In this document: positions 38,121 through 46,143 of the stretch, piece by piece
Layout of the letters: every line of letters begins with the position of its first letter
Numbering within the stretch: position 1 is the stretch's first letter
Assembly: GCF_008386395.1 (NCBI RefSeq)
Contig: NZ_CP043761.1
Coordinates: 4,836,001-4,900,000 of the forward strand
DNA from: Paenibacillus sp. 37
Lineage (GTDB): Bacteria; Bacillota; Bacilli; Paenibacillales; Paenibacillaceae
Direction of reading: 5' to 3'
DNA: 64,000 bases
Notes under the pieces: model-generated
Seen by the model: only the letters and a program-made list of their open reading frames with translations
Told to the model about the DNA's origin: nothing
The model's database searches: none
Made by a program: the position numbers and the translations under genes

Positions 38121-39425
38121 TTATTTCACTGAGCGTTCCTGTTCCAACTGATTATAGGATTGTTTGATTGTTGTTAATGTTTCTACATGGCGATAGATGT
38201 TGTTACTTGCCGTAACGATAACACATAACATGATCAAGCCTATAACCACTTTTTTCCCCAATCCCGGACGAAGGCTGATGACAAAACCTCCACCCAACAG
38301 GAAGAACGCAAACAGATAATGTCCCGCATACAGGTACATATCATATTGAAATACAGCCAAACCAAAGCCCACGACTACGTGAAGCAAAAAGGCAAACAGA
38401 ATATATGGCACAAGGGTCCACACTTCTCGTTCACGAATTCCTTTAATGAAGCCCATGAATGCCAGTAGTAAAATAAAGATACCTGTCATCTGCACAACGA
38501 TTGGATTGGAACGGGATAGATCCGTAACAAAGGCTGCCATGCCCGGGTCCAGTAAATGCATCTTCGGTGTCAGCATCGGATTAATGGTTAACATGTTCAA
38601 TGCTTTCCAATGAATAGCAAACTGGAACGGCGTTGCATAGCTGGTTCCACCATTTTGAATGCCCAACAGCCAGTTACTAACCCAGCTGCGGCCTCCAAAG
38701 GCAACATACTGAATACCAGTTAATACGACGATGATCAGAACCGCCAGTGCCATGATGCCGATGTATTTTTTCAGATTCGCCTTATTGCGCCATACATTCA
38801 TATTGAAGAATGTGGCAGCAGCAAACGGTACGATGTTTGTCGAGGTTAGCCCAAAGTTAATCGATGCCAGCAATGCATTAGGTACATAACGTACGTCCTG
38901 ACGCTCACGAGTATACTGCATGTAAACCACAGAAAGAAGGATAACGAACTGAACATACGGATACGAATCCGGGATCAACGCGGTATACATCAGGTAGGAA
39001 CTGAAACCAAACAGTAAGGCAAACAGCAACGGTACGATGGTCGGTTTATCTTCTTTTTGACTCAAGAACAGATACGCCAGCACCACCGAACCCGCATTCA
39101 CCAGTGATTGCAAGATTAGAAAGAACCAGTTGCCTCCCAGCAGTTTCGCTACAGCCGCAAGGGTGACTGCCAGAAAGGAAATCAGCGGATGGATCACGGA
39201 AGAACTGTTGTCCCCATAATACATTGAAGGATCAAAGTTGAATAAATTAATTGGAAACAGCGTTGTATTAAATGGGCTATACGCCCCCAGCATCTCTGCA
39301 TTATTTTCAATGTACAGAACATACGAGCCGTTCATTAAACCATAGAACAAAGCAAATCCTGCAAACAGGTAAAAGGCTGTCCAGTTGGCTCTGCGATTAT
39401 AAAATAAGTAATCTAAAAAGTTCAT
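38121..39425 (-). CDS. Polytopic membrane protein, GT-C-like
   Basis: 434 residues with about 11-12 membrane segments. The first large outer loop has acidic and His residues (IENNAEMLG, NFDPSMYYGDN, then VIHPLISFL), in the position where GT-C glycosyltransferases (PMT, ArnT, Emb types) keep catalytic acids, and the C-terminus is short and basic. I infer a lipid-linked sugar transferase or polymer-export role from fold and from its position as last gene of the UbiA-HAD-SMR-SMR operon. The family itself is not recognised with certainty. Confidence 0.65.
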   Translation of the reverse strand: MNFLDYLFYNRRANWTAFYLFAGFALFYGLMNGSYVLYIENNAEMLGAYSPFNTTLFPINLFNFDPSMYYGDNSSSVIHPLISFLAVTLAAVAKLLGGNWFFLILQSLVNAGSVVLAYLFLSQKEDKPTIVPLLFALLFGFSSYLMYTALIPDSYPYVQFVILLSVVYMQYTRERQDVRYVPNALLASINFGLTSTNIVPFAAATFFNMNVWRNKANLKKYIGIMALAVLIIVVLTGIQYVAFGGRSWVSNWLLGIQNGGTSYATPFQFAIHWKALNMLTINPMLTPKMHLLDPGMAAFVTDLSRSNPIVVQMTGIFILLLAFMGFIKGIREREVWTLVPYILFAFLLHVVVGFGLAVFQYDMYLYAGHYLFAFFLLGGGFVISLRPGLGKKVVIGLIMLCVIVTASNNIYRHVETLTTIKQSYNQLEQERSVK

Positions 39426-39456
39426 GCTTTCATTTCACATCCTGATTAATTAAGTT

Positions 39457-39777
39457 CTAGAACACCAATAAACATAGCCCGCCCATAATACATGCCACAC
39501 CTATCCAGCGTAAAGGGCCCACTGTCTCTTTAAATACCAACATCGCAATGATGAGAGTCCACACATATGTTAATGCGTTCGCAGGCAACACTACGGTTAA
39601 GGGAAGAAACTTCAACAACACAATATTCAGCAACGCTCCGGTTCCGTAAAATCCGAGTCCCATGAGTACATGCAGGCGATTGCGACTGGATGCATAAGCT
39701 TTCAGTCCGGCCCCGCCCAGTGCACCACACAACGTCATGACAATTAATACGGCAACCATCCAGCTATCGATCAACAC
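39457..39777 (-). CDS. SMR-type small membrane protein (ArnE/F-like), subunit 2
   Basis: 106 residues, four membrane segments, with the EamA/SMR end pattern KETVGPLRWIGVACIMGGLCLLV. It overlaps the previous SMR-type gene by 14 bases. Two tandem, non-identical SMR-sized genes are the layout of the ArnE/ArnF flippase pair for undecaprenyl-phosphate aminoarabinose and of paired multidrug SMR proteins. The flippase role is inferred from neighbours. Confidence 0.75.
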   Translation of the reverse strand: MLIDSWMVAVLIVMTLCGALGGAGLKAYASSRNRLHVLMGLGFYGTGALLNIVLLKFLPLTVVLPANALTYVWTLIIAMLVFKETVGPLRWIGVACIMGGLCLLVF

Positions 39778-40093
39778 TGGTTAATGTCACCCCGATTCCA
39801 AGCAACACAACTGCTGCCAGCTTCTGCACCGTAATTTCTTCCCCAAGCAAAAAATATCCATAGATTAAGGCAAATACGTAGCTGGCACACATCAGAGGAT
39901 AAGCAACAGAGAGTTTTTCCAGAGCAAAAGCTTTAATCATCAAAATCGCTCCAAGTCCATAACACAGAAAACCAATACCCAGGTAAATCCACTCGGTTAG
40001 TCCCCATTTCCAAAACAATTGACCCGTTGCTGTCAGAAAAGCGGAAACGAGCATCAACCATTTACCGGTATGACGCGAATTTATTTCCCCCAC
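39764..40093 (-). CDS. SMR-type small membrane protein (ArnE/F-like), subunit 1
   Basis: 109 residues, four membrane segments. The second half has LSVAYPLMCASYVFALIYGY and GEEITVQKLAAVVLLGIGV, as in EamA/SMR proteins. It overlaps the HAD gene by 13 bases and the second SMR gene by 14, so translation is probably coupled. Confidence 0.75.
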   Translation of the reverse strand: MGEINSRHTGKWLMLVSAFLTATGQLFWKWGLTEWIYLGIGFLCYGLGAILMIKAFALEKLSVAYPLMCASYVFALIYGYFLLGEEITVQKLAAVVLLGIGVTLTSVDR

Positions 40094-40713
40094 GTTAATG
40101 CCTCCATGTCCGGAACACGCTTGTTAATAAAGTATCGTTGACTCACTAGCTGCATGACTGGAAGGTCAGATAATGAGTCCGAGTAGGAACATGACTGGTC
40201 ATAATCAATGACCATATTTTTCTCACTCAGATAAGCCTGAATTCGGCGTACCTTCTCTTCCCCTTTGCAATTGCTGCCATCAATTCTGCATGTGTAACCA
40301 CTCTCATGTCGGACAAGTTCAGTTCCAATGACATGATCCACCCAGGGAAAGTTTTTAAAGTATTTCATATAGGCATGCGGAGATGCGGTTACCAGCAAGA
40401 CATGATAGCCTGCTTCTTTACGATGTTGCATCTCTACACTGGCCTCGGCAAAAATGGATGTACGCAAGCGGGTATCAAAGAAATGTTCGAGATCTTTTTC
40501 AGACATACGCTCAATTTCTTGAAAGTAGGATCGTTTGACTTGTTCAACCGTCATGAAGCCTGCCTTGAATAACACGGTATGTAATGCAATGACAGGTAAT
40601 CTCCATACCTGCCACGGGTAACGGCGAACACCGTAATGCACAAATTGAAACATGGAATCACTGCGTATGATCGTTTTATCAATATCGAAAATTGCGACTT
40701 TCGTGCTTTTCAC
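40081..40713 (-). CDS. HAD-IB family phosphatase
   Basis: 210 residues, SerB-like. Motif I FDIDKTI (Asp 10 and 12), motif II LLVTASP, and motif III/IV in YSDSLSDLPVM. An added helical cap of HAD-IB type sits between. It lies between the UbiA-type gene (18 bases away) and the SMR pair. By context it would remove the 5-phosphate from a polyprenyl-phosphoribose, the step done by a different phosphatase family in mycobacteria. This is inference; other phosphate monoesters cannot be excluded. Confidence 0.87.
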   Translation of the reverse strand: MKSTKVAIFDIDKTIIRSDSMFQFVHYGVRRYPWQVWRLPVIALHTVLFKAGFMTVEQVKRSYFQEIERMSEKDLEHFFDTRLRTSIFAEASVEMQHRKEAGYHVLLVTASPHAYMKYFKNFPWVDHVIGTELVRHESGYTCRIDGSNCKGEEKVRRIQAYLSEKNMVIDYDQSCSYSDSLSDLPVMQLVSQRYFINKRVPDMEALTWGK

Positions 40714-40731
40714 CCTGATCCCCCTCAGCCT

Positions 40732-41646
40732 TTATTCAAAGATTGCAAAGATTGTAATAACACTTATCACGTACAACATAACCGTAATTAATATGGGCTT
40801 GTCCTCAAATAGCACTCGATCGGGCGAGCCACCTTGGTTCTTCATGTGGATTAGATACAGATAACGGAACATGCCATAAATGACCAGTGGAATTGTCCAC
40901 ATCAGGTGAATGGTCCGATCTGAAGTGAATGTGAACAGGGAATAACTGATAATCGTAGCTGTCGTCACAATCGTATTGAATTGATCCAGTAACGTAATGG
41001 AGTAGTTATCCAAAACCTTACGATGCGATCCTGTATTTCCCTCAAGCAACGTAAGTTCATTTCTGCGTTTGCCAATGGCCAGAAATAACGACAACAGCAT
41101 TGTACAGATCAAAAACCATGGTGTGAACGGCACATGGATCAGCACACCACCTGCAATGGCACGAAGTACAAACCCGGCTGCAATGGTCATCATATCCAGA
41201 ATAACGAGATGTTTCAGCACAAATGAATACGATACATTCAACAGGAAATAGACGATACATAACACCCCGAATAGAGGGTTCATCATGAAGGCCGTTCCTA
41301 CGGAAAGGATTAATAGAATAATGCCAAACAACAAAGCATGACTCGGATTCACCTGCCCAGAAGCCATAGGACGATACTTTTTCACCGGATGCTGTCGATC
41401 CCTGTCCCGGTCTACAAAGTCATTTAAAATATACACACAGCCTGCAACAAGGCTAAATAGAATAAAACCGAGCAACGTCGCAAGAATGGTTTCAGCCCGA
41501 ATCTCCTCAAAAGAGAATAATAACGCAGCAAATAACAGCAGATTTTTAGTCCACTGTTTGGGTCTTAACAATCTGAATAATCCTGACACTGTACTGCCTG
41601 TTCCTGTAGCCGGTGAAGACACCGTACTTGTTCGTGATGATAACAA
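40732..41646 (-). CDS. UbiA-family prenyltransferase, decaprenyl-phosphate phosphoribosyltransferase-like
   Basis: 304 residues with about 8-9 membrane segments. The first Asp motif is NDFVDRDRDRQHP (75-87) and LRPKQWTKNLLLF is near 27-39; this variant is that of the mycobacterial Rv3806c group, which transfers 5-phosphoribose from PRPP to decaprenyl phosphate, not of the ubiquinone or menaquinone enzymes. The TTG start at 41646 follows GAAGGGAG. It is first in an operon with an HAD phosphatase, two SMR proteins and a GT-C-like protein, under a good promoter at 41704. Confidence 0.87.
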   Translation of the reverse strand: MLSSRTSTVSSPATGTGSTVSGLFRLLRPKQWTKNLLLFAALLFSFEEIRAETILATLLGFILFSLVAGCVYILNDFVDRDRDRQHPVKKYRPMASGQVNPSHALLFGIILLILSVGTAFMMNPLFGVLCIVYFLLNVSYSFVLKHLVILDMMTIAAGFVLRAIAGGVLIHVPFTPWFLICTMLLSLFLAIGKRRNELTLLEGNTGSHRKVLDNYSITLLDQFNTIVTTATIISYSLFTFTSDRTIHLMWTIPLVIYGMFRYLYLIHMKNQGGSPDRVLFEDKPILITVMLYVISVITIFAIFE

Positions 41647-41703
41647 TTGTAATAACTCCCTTCAAAAACAACTTCTGTATATAACAAATAACGTAAAGAT
41701 CTA

Positions 41704-41732
41704 ATCATATGTTGCTTGTATAATTTTGTAAA
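41704..41732 (-). promoter_or_regulatory. SigA-type promoter of the UbiA-HAD-SMR-SMR operon
   Basis: TTTACA, 17-base spacer, TATGAT on the minus strand, about 60 bases before the TTG start codon. Confidence 0.6.
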
Positions 41733-41763
41733 GGGAGTAAATGAAAAAAATCTAATATGGGCA

Positions 41764-41790
41764 TAAAAAAGAGACCGTTTCCGGTCTCTT
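41764..41790 (-). terminator. Terminator of the DapL-like gene
   Basis: GAGACCG/CGGTCTC stem with T-run on the minus strand, 35 bases after the stop codon. Confidence 0.88.
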
Positions 41791-41824
41791 CGTTAGTACG
41801 TGATTTAATCATTGGGTAATACGA

Positions 41825-43078
41825 TTAAAATTCGAATTGTACGTCGCTCAGACGACGTTTGATCTCAGCAATAACACGTTTCTCTTCCTCTTCACCCTTC
41901 GCCTCAAAGGTTACGGAGAAACGAACAAAGTTACCAGCATCATCCCAAGGTACGGATGAGATCAGTTTCTCACGGATCAGGAATTGGGAGAAATCTTCGC
42001 CAGATTCGAAGCGACGTCCGCCAACCACACCTTTTGGTGCTTCTACATACAGGAAGAATGAACCTTTAGGTTTTTCAGCCTGGAAGCCCAGTTCGTTCAA
42101 TGCGGCAACGAGCATATCGTGACGACGGGAATATTTCTCTGCAATTTTTTCCGTAATTTCAGGGTGATTCAATCCATAAGCAGCAGCCTTTTGAATCGCG
42201 ATGAACTGACCGGAGTCATTGTTGTCCTTCACGTCGCTGAATGCTTTGACTACAAGCGGGTTACCCGCTACGAATCCGATTCTCCAACCCGTCATGTTGT
42301 AGGACTTGGATAGCGAGTGCAGCTCTACGCCGACATCCTTCGCTCCAGGTACCGACAGGAAGCTGAACGGTTTTTTGCCATCATACGTCAATGCTGCGTA
42401 TGGAGCATCATGTACAACCACAACATTGTATTTCTTAGCCCATTCCACAACTTCAGTGAAGAATTCCACCGTTGCACTTGCGCCTGTTGGGTTGTTCGGG
42501 TAGTTCAGGTAGAGCAACTTCGCACGTTTTGCGATGTCTTCCGGGATAGCCGTCAGATCAGGCAGGAAGTTGTTCTCTTTCGTCAATTGAATGTTGAACA
42601 CTTCTCCACCCAGATACTTCGTATGTGTACCCATAACCGGGTAACCTGGAACGGTCATGATCGTCACATCACCCGAATTGATGAAGCATGAAGGCATCAT
42701 CGCCAAAGCCGGTTTGGAACCAATGGAGTGTACGATTTCAGTATCTGCATCGATACCTTCTACATTGAATACGTTTTTCAGATAAGAAGCAGCAGCAGCT
42801 TTGAATTCTGGAATGCCATTGTCGGCATAACCACGGTTCTCAGGTCTGGAAGCTTCTTCTGCAAGTGCAGCTACAATGCCTGGATCAGCCATTTCGTCAG
42901 GTTCACCTACACCAAGGTCAATCAGTTCCACATCGGGAAAATCTTTTTTGGCCGAAGCTTTGGCACGTTTGATTTTCTCGAATTTATAAATGTTCGTGTC
43001 TTTACCATAGTTGGAGCCACCGATACGGTCGGCAAAATTAGTCTGAATGTAAGTTTCTTGATATTTATCGATACTCAT
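41825..43078 (-). CDS. dapL: LL-diaminopimelate aminotransferase (DapL-like)
   Basis: 417 residues, fold-type I aminotransferase. NYPNNPTGA is near 192-200, and the PLP lysine (about 258) sits in SLSKSYNMTGWR. The N-terminal YGKDTNIYKFEKIKRAKA is the pattern of the DapL group that makes LL-diaminopimelate directly from tetrahydrodipicolinate for lysine and peptidoglycan; a related aspartate-type aminotransferase is the alternative. I chose the ATG at 43078; the ATG at 43090 directly touches the GAGGAG and is a less likely start. Confidence 0.77.
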   Translation of the reverse strand: MSIDKYQETYIQTNFADRIGGSNYGKDTNIYKFEKIKRAKASAKKDFPDVELIDLGVGEPDEMADPGIVAALAEEASRPENRGYADNGIPEFKAAAASYLKNVFNVEGIDADTEIVHSIGSKPALAMMPSCFINSGDVTIMTVPGYPVMGTHTKYLGGEVFNIQLTKENNFLPDLTAIPEDIAKRAKLLYLNYPNNPTGASATVEFFTEVVEWAKKYNVVVVHDAPYAALTYDGKKPFSFLSVPGAKDVGVELHSLSKSYNMTGWRIGFVAGNPLVVKAFSDVKDNNDSGQFIAIQKAAAYGLNHPEITEKIAEKYSRRHDMLVAALNELGFQAEKPKGSFFLYVEAPKGVVGGRRFESGEDFSQFLIREKLISSVPWDDAGNFVRFSVTFEAKGEEEEKRVIAEIKRRLSDVQFEF

Positions 43079-43188
43079 AACGTTGTTCATCTCCTCATTT
43101 GACGCAAATTTCTACACTTTAATATGAAGCATTTGCGTAATCAAAGCCATGGACAAAGTATCCGAACATTTGTACTTTCTTGGAGCTG

Positions 43189-44151
43189 TTAACGACTGCG
43201 TAGCGATGCAAGCACGTCTTCCATATCTTGCGGAATCGGAGCTGAAAATTCAAGGTATTCTCCCGTTGTTGGATGCACAAATCCTAGAATAGCCGCATGA
43301 AGAGCCTGTCCTTGCATTTTGATGCCTTTATTCCGTCCATAAGTTGGATCTCCTACAAGCGGATGACCAATAAATTTCATGTGAACCCGAATCTGGTGAG
43401 TACGTCCTGTCTCCAGTTTCAATTCCAACAAGGTGTAATCATTAATCCGCTCTGTAACGGTAAAATGCGTAACGGCATGTTTACTGTTACGTTCTGTGAC
43501 CGTATACATTTTGCGGTCATTGGTATCTCGTCCAATCGGTGCATCAACGGTCCCTTGATCATGGTTAAGATGACCATGAACAAGCGCGATATAACGTCTG
43601 TTCACCGTATGGTCTTTCAACTGGGCAGCCAGTGATGCATGCGCACGATCGTTCTTGGCAGCCATGATCAGGCCAGATGTATCCTTATCGATACGATGCA
43701 CAATACCAGGACGCAACTCCCCATTAATACCCGAGAGGTCTTTGCAGTGATGCATAAGTGCATTAACGAGGGTACCCGACGTATGTCCTGGTGCTGGATG
43801 CACCACAAGACCACGCTGTTTGTTAATCACGATTAGGTCGCTGTCTTCATATACCACTTCCAGCGGGATATCTTCGGCAACGATCTCAACGGCAGCCGGT
43901 TCAGGAATCTGTAGTTCAATCAGATCACCTTCGGATAACTTGGCATTGGCTTTGACTACAGCACCATTTACCGTAACCATTCCGTCTCCGATCCACAATT
44001 GAACTTGGGAGCGAGATACGTTATCCACGGCTTCCGTAATATATTTGTCTATTCGTTCTTTTTTATGTTCAGCGGCAACGGTCCATTCCATACGTTCATT
44101 GCCATTCATTAGTTCTTCGTCGTTAATCTGTTCCTTATTCGGATTACTCAT
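43189..44151 (-). CDS. rluD: Ribosomal large subunit pseudouridine synthase D
   Basis: 320 residues. An N-terminal S4 RNA-binding domain (RIDKYITEAVDNVSRSQVQ) is followed by the RluA-type catalytic domain with HRIDKDTSG (152-160; catalytic Asp about 155). It modifies 23S rRNA uridines (the 1911/1915/1917 region in the family). The ATG at 44151 follows AAGGGA; the frame extends to 44217 into lspA. The two genes overlap by 8 bases. Confidence 0.92.
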   Translation of the reverse strand: MSNPNKEQINDEELMNGNERMEWTVAAEHKKERIDKYITEAVDNVSRSQVQLWIGDGMVTVNGAVVKANAKLSEGDLIELQIPEPAAVEIVAEDIPLEVVYEDSDLIVINKQRGLVVHPAPGHTSGTLVNALMHHCKDLSGINGELRPGIVHRIDKDTSGLIMAAKNDRAHASLAAQLKDHTVNRRYIALVHGHLNHDQGTVDAPIGRDTNDRKMYTVTERNSKHAVTHFTVTERINDYTLLELKLETGRTHQIRVHMKFIGHPLVGDPTYGRNKGIKMQGQALHAAILGFVHPTTGEYLEFSAPIPQDMEDVLASLRSR

Positions 44152-44638
44152 GATGTTCATTCCCTTCAATCTTCGCGGCTGCTTTTTCGCGCCGTCCTTC
44201 AAGCAACGTCTCCACAATGATCAACGCTACACCCATGCAGATTGCCGAATCGGCGATGTTAAAAATGGGAAACGTATAACTTCCAAAATTAAGTTGTACA
44301 AAATCTACAACTTCTCCGGTTAATGCCCGGTCAAGGAAGTTGCCAATTGCTCCACCAAGCACCAAACTAAGCGCCACAGGCAGCAATTTGTGCGGGGTAT
44401 CTTTTACCTTTTGCAAATACCAAATCAAGGCAACGACCACAATCAACGTAACCACGATAAAGAACCAACGCTGGTCTTGCAGAATGCCAAATGCTGCTCC
44501 TGAGTTACGATGTGATGTGATGACAAAGAAATTGCCGATGACCGGAATTTCTTCTCTGAGTTCCATCCGGGTTGCAATCAGATACTTGGTTCCCTGATCC
44601 AATAAAAATACGATAAAAGCGAGGATATAATACACCAC
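44144..44638 (-). CDS. lspA: Lipoprotein signal peptidase (signal peptidase II)
   Basis: 164 residues with four membrane segments. The conserved boxes NSGAAFG (45-51), GAIGNFLDR (catalytic Asp 103) and FNIADSAI (catalytic Asp 130) are intact. Cleaves prolipoproteins after lipidation. The start is GTG with GGAGTGA upstream. It is cotranscribed and slightly overlapping with rluD, as in many firmicutes. Confidence 0.95.
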   Translation of the reverse strand: MVYYILAFIVFLLDQGTKYLIATRMELREEIPVIGNFFVITSHRNSGAAFGILQDQRWFFIVVTLIVVVALIWYLQKVKDTPHKLLPVALSLVLGGAIGNFLDRALTGEVVDFVQLNFGSYTFPIFNIADSAICMGVALIIVETLLEGRREKAAAKIEGNEHHE

Positions 44639-44860
44639 GTTTGTTTGTCACTCCGTTCTTGTCTTTTCCAAACGATACCAGGCTTACGCCAGACTTGTTT
44701 ATTGTAGCACAGCTGTTTGGAAATCGTCCACGACGCGCTATATCAGCAAAGCTTATGGCAAAAACGATAACATTTCCCTTCTGTAATCTTGCCCTAGATG
44801 GCACATCCTACAATAGAGTCAAAATCCGGATTCCAGCATGAAAGCAGAAAGGAGAAAAAC

Positions 44861-45598
44861 ATGTCACATTTCACTAACGAACAATTGCAATTTTTACGTT
44901 CCCAACTGATGTCCGATAAGCGCGATATTGAACATAGACTTTCGGAAAACGAGCATTATGGCCTTGGAGATTCCCTTAAACTACAGACAGGTGAATTATC
45001 ACCAATTGATAATCATCCTGGCGACATAGCTACGGAGGTGTATGAACGCGAGAAAGATATTTCCCTGCTGGAACATGATGAATTCCAATTGGAACGTATC
45101 GATTCTGCACTGCACTCCATCGAAGAAGGACATTACGGTACATGTGCGGTCTGCCAGCAACCCATCCCTTATGAACGCATGGAAGCTGTTCCCTACACCA
45201 AATACTGTAAAAAACATCAACCGGAAACCGTTGTCTCCGAAAACCGTCCTGTAGAGGAAGAATTCCTTGCCCCGGCATTTGGTCGAACCAGTCTGGACGA
45301 GCGTGATGATCAAAATGGCTTCGATGGTGAGGACACGTGGCAGATTGTTGAAAGCTGGGGCACATCGAACTCTCCAGCCATGGCTGAAGGACGCGATATC
45401 GACAGCTATGATGTTATGGCGATTGAAGCAACCGATGAAGTGGAGGGCTGCGTTGAAGCGTACGAAAGCTTCGTTGCAACAGACATCTATGGTCATGACG
45501 TCTCCATCGTGCGCAATCGGCAATATCGCCAGTATCTGGAGAACCGTGAGGGCGAGGGTCTGTTAGAACCAGATATGGAGACGGATGACATTTACTAA
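44861..45598 (+). CDS. yteA: TraR/DksA-type zinc-finger protein, YteA family
   Basis: 245 residues. An N-terminal helical hairpin (QLQFLRSQLMSDKRDIEHRL) is followed by a zinc finger with CAVC (95-98) and CKKH (116-119), so the last ligand is His in place of Cys. The C-terminal half is acidic and without known motif. YteA-type proteins are sporulation-associated; relation to DksA in RNA-polymerase control is by fold only. The ATG at 44861 follows AAAGGAG; the frame starts at 44798 without one. Divergent from lspA. Confidence 0.83.
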   Translation: MSHFTNEQLQFLRSQLMSDKRDIEHRLSENEHYGLGDSLKLQTGELSPIDNHPGDIATEVYEREKDISLLEHDEFQLERIDSALHSIEEGHYGTCAVCQQPIPYERMEAVPYTKYCKKHQPETVVSENRPVEEEFLAPAFGRTSLDERDDQNGFDGEDTWQIVESWGTSNSPAMAEGRDIDSYDVMAIEATDEVEGCVEAYESFVATDIYGHDVSIVRNRQYRQYLENREGEGLLEPDMETDDIY

Positions 45599-45621
45599 AT
45601 GTAACTTAATATCATTCACGC

Positions 45622-45978
45622 TTAGTAGGTGTTCATATCAAGCTGACGCTGGACAATGCGCACAATATCAGCGATGTAGTCTCCAACAATGGGAAGATTG
45701 AGCGCCCCAAGTAGCTGTAAAACGTAAATAATCGTTGCTGCGAAAAAGGTAAAACCAATCGCGATCCCCACACCTCTTGCGGCTCCAGACAACAAGTTAA
45801 GTCCGATTAATTTCCATGGTCTGTTCAGCAATTCTGTGTATTGCGCAATGCGTGAACGTTCCAGTTCATTCGCCAGACGGTTAGTCAGGGTATGTAGCTC
45901 TTCAATTTTGTCATGCGAATTCAGATGATCTGATGTTGATGGTGTAGCAGTTTCCGCTTGCTTGTCATGTTCGCTCAT
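45622..45978 (-). CDS. DUF5665-like membrane protein
   Basis: 118 residues: an acidic N-terminus, a short helix (EELHTLTNRLANELERSRIA), the pattern NRPWKLIGLNLLSGAARGVG, then one or two membrane segments. This matches the small firmicute DUF5665 type, whose role is unknown. The ATG at 45978 has AAGGA 12 bases before it; a TTG at 46002 is an alternative. It lies past the ileS terminator, so it is independent of ileS. Confidence 0.72.
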   Translation of the reverse strand: MSEHDKQAETATPSTSDHLNSHDKIEELHTLTNRLANELERSRIAQYTELLNRPWKLIGLNLLSGAARGVGIAIGFTFFAATIIYVLQLLGALNLPIVGDYIADIVRIVQRQLDMNTY

Positions 45979-46042
45979 GTTTTGGTCAGTTCCTTTGATC
46001 AATATAGATTAACTGCACTATAGAATCATTGCCTTTTTGCTT

Positions 46043-46103
46043 AAAAAACAAACGAGCCCAGAACCAGGGAATATGTCCCTGCCTCTGCGGCTCGTTTGTT
46101 TAT
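46043..46103 (-). terminator. Terminator of ileS
   Basis: AAACAAACGAGCC pairs with GGCTCGTTTGTTT around an interrupted loop. T-run on the minus strand. It starts about 40 bases after the ileS stop codon. Confidence 0.7.
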
Positions 46104-46143
46104 ACTCTATATTCTATCCCTGTTGAATGGGATATGCTCCGAA

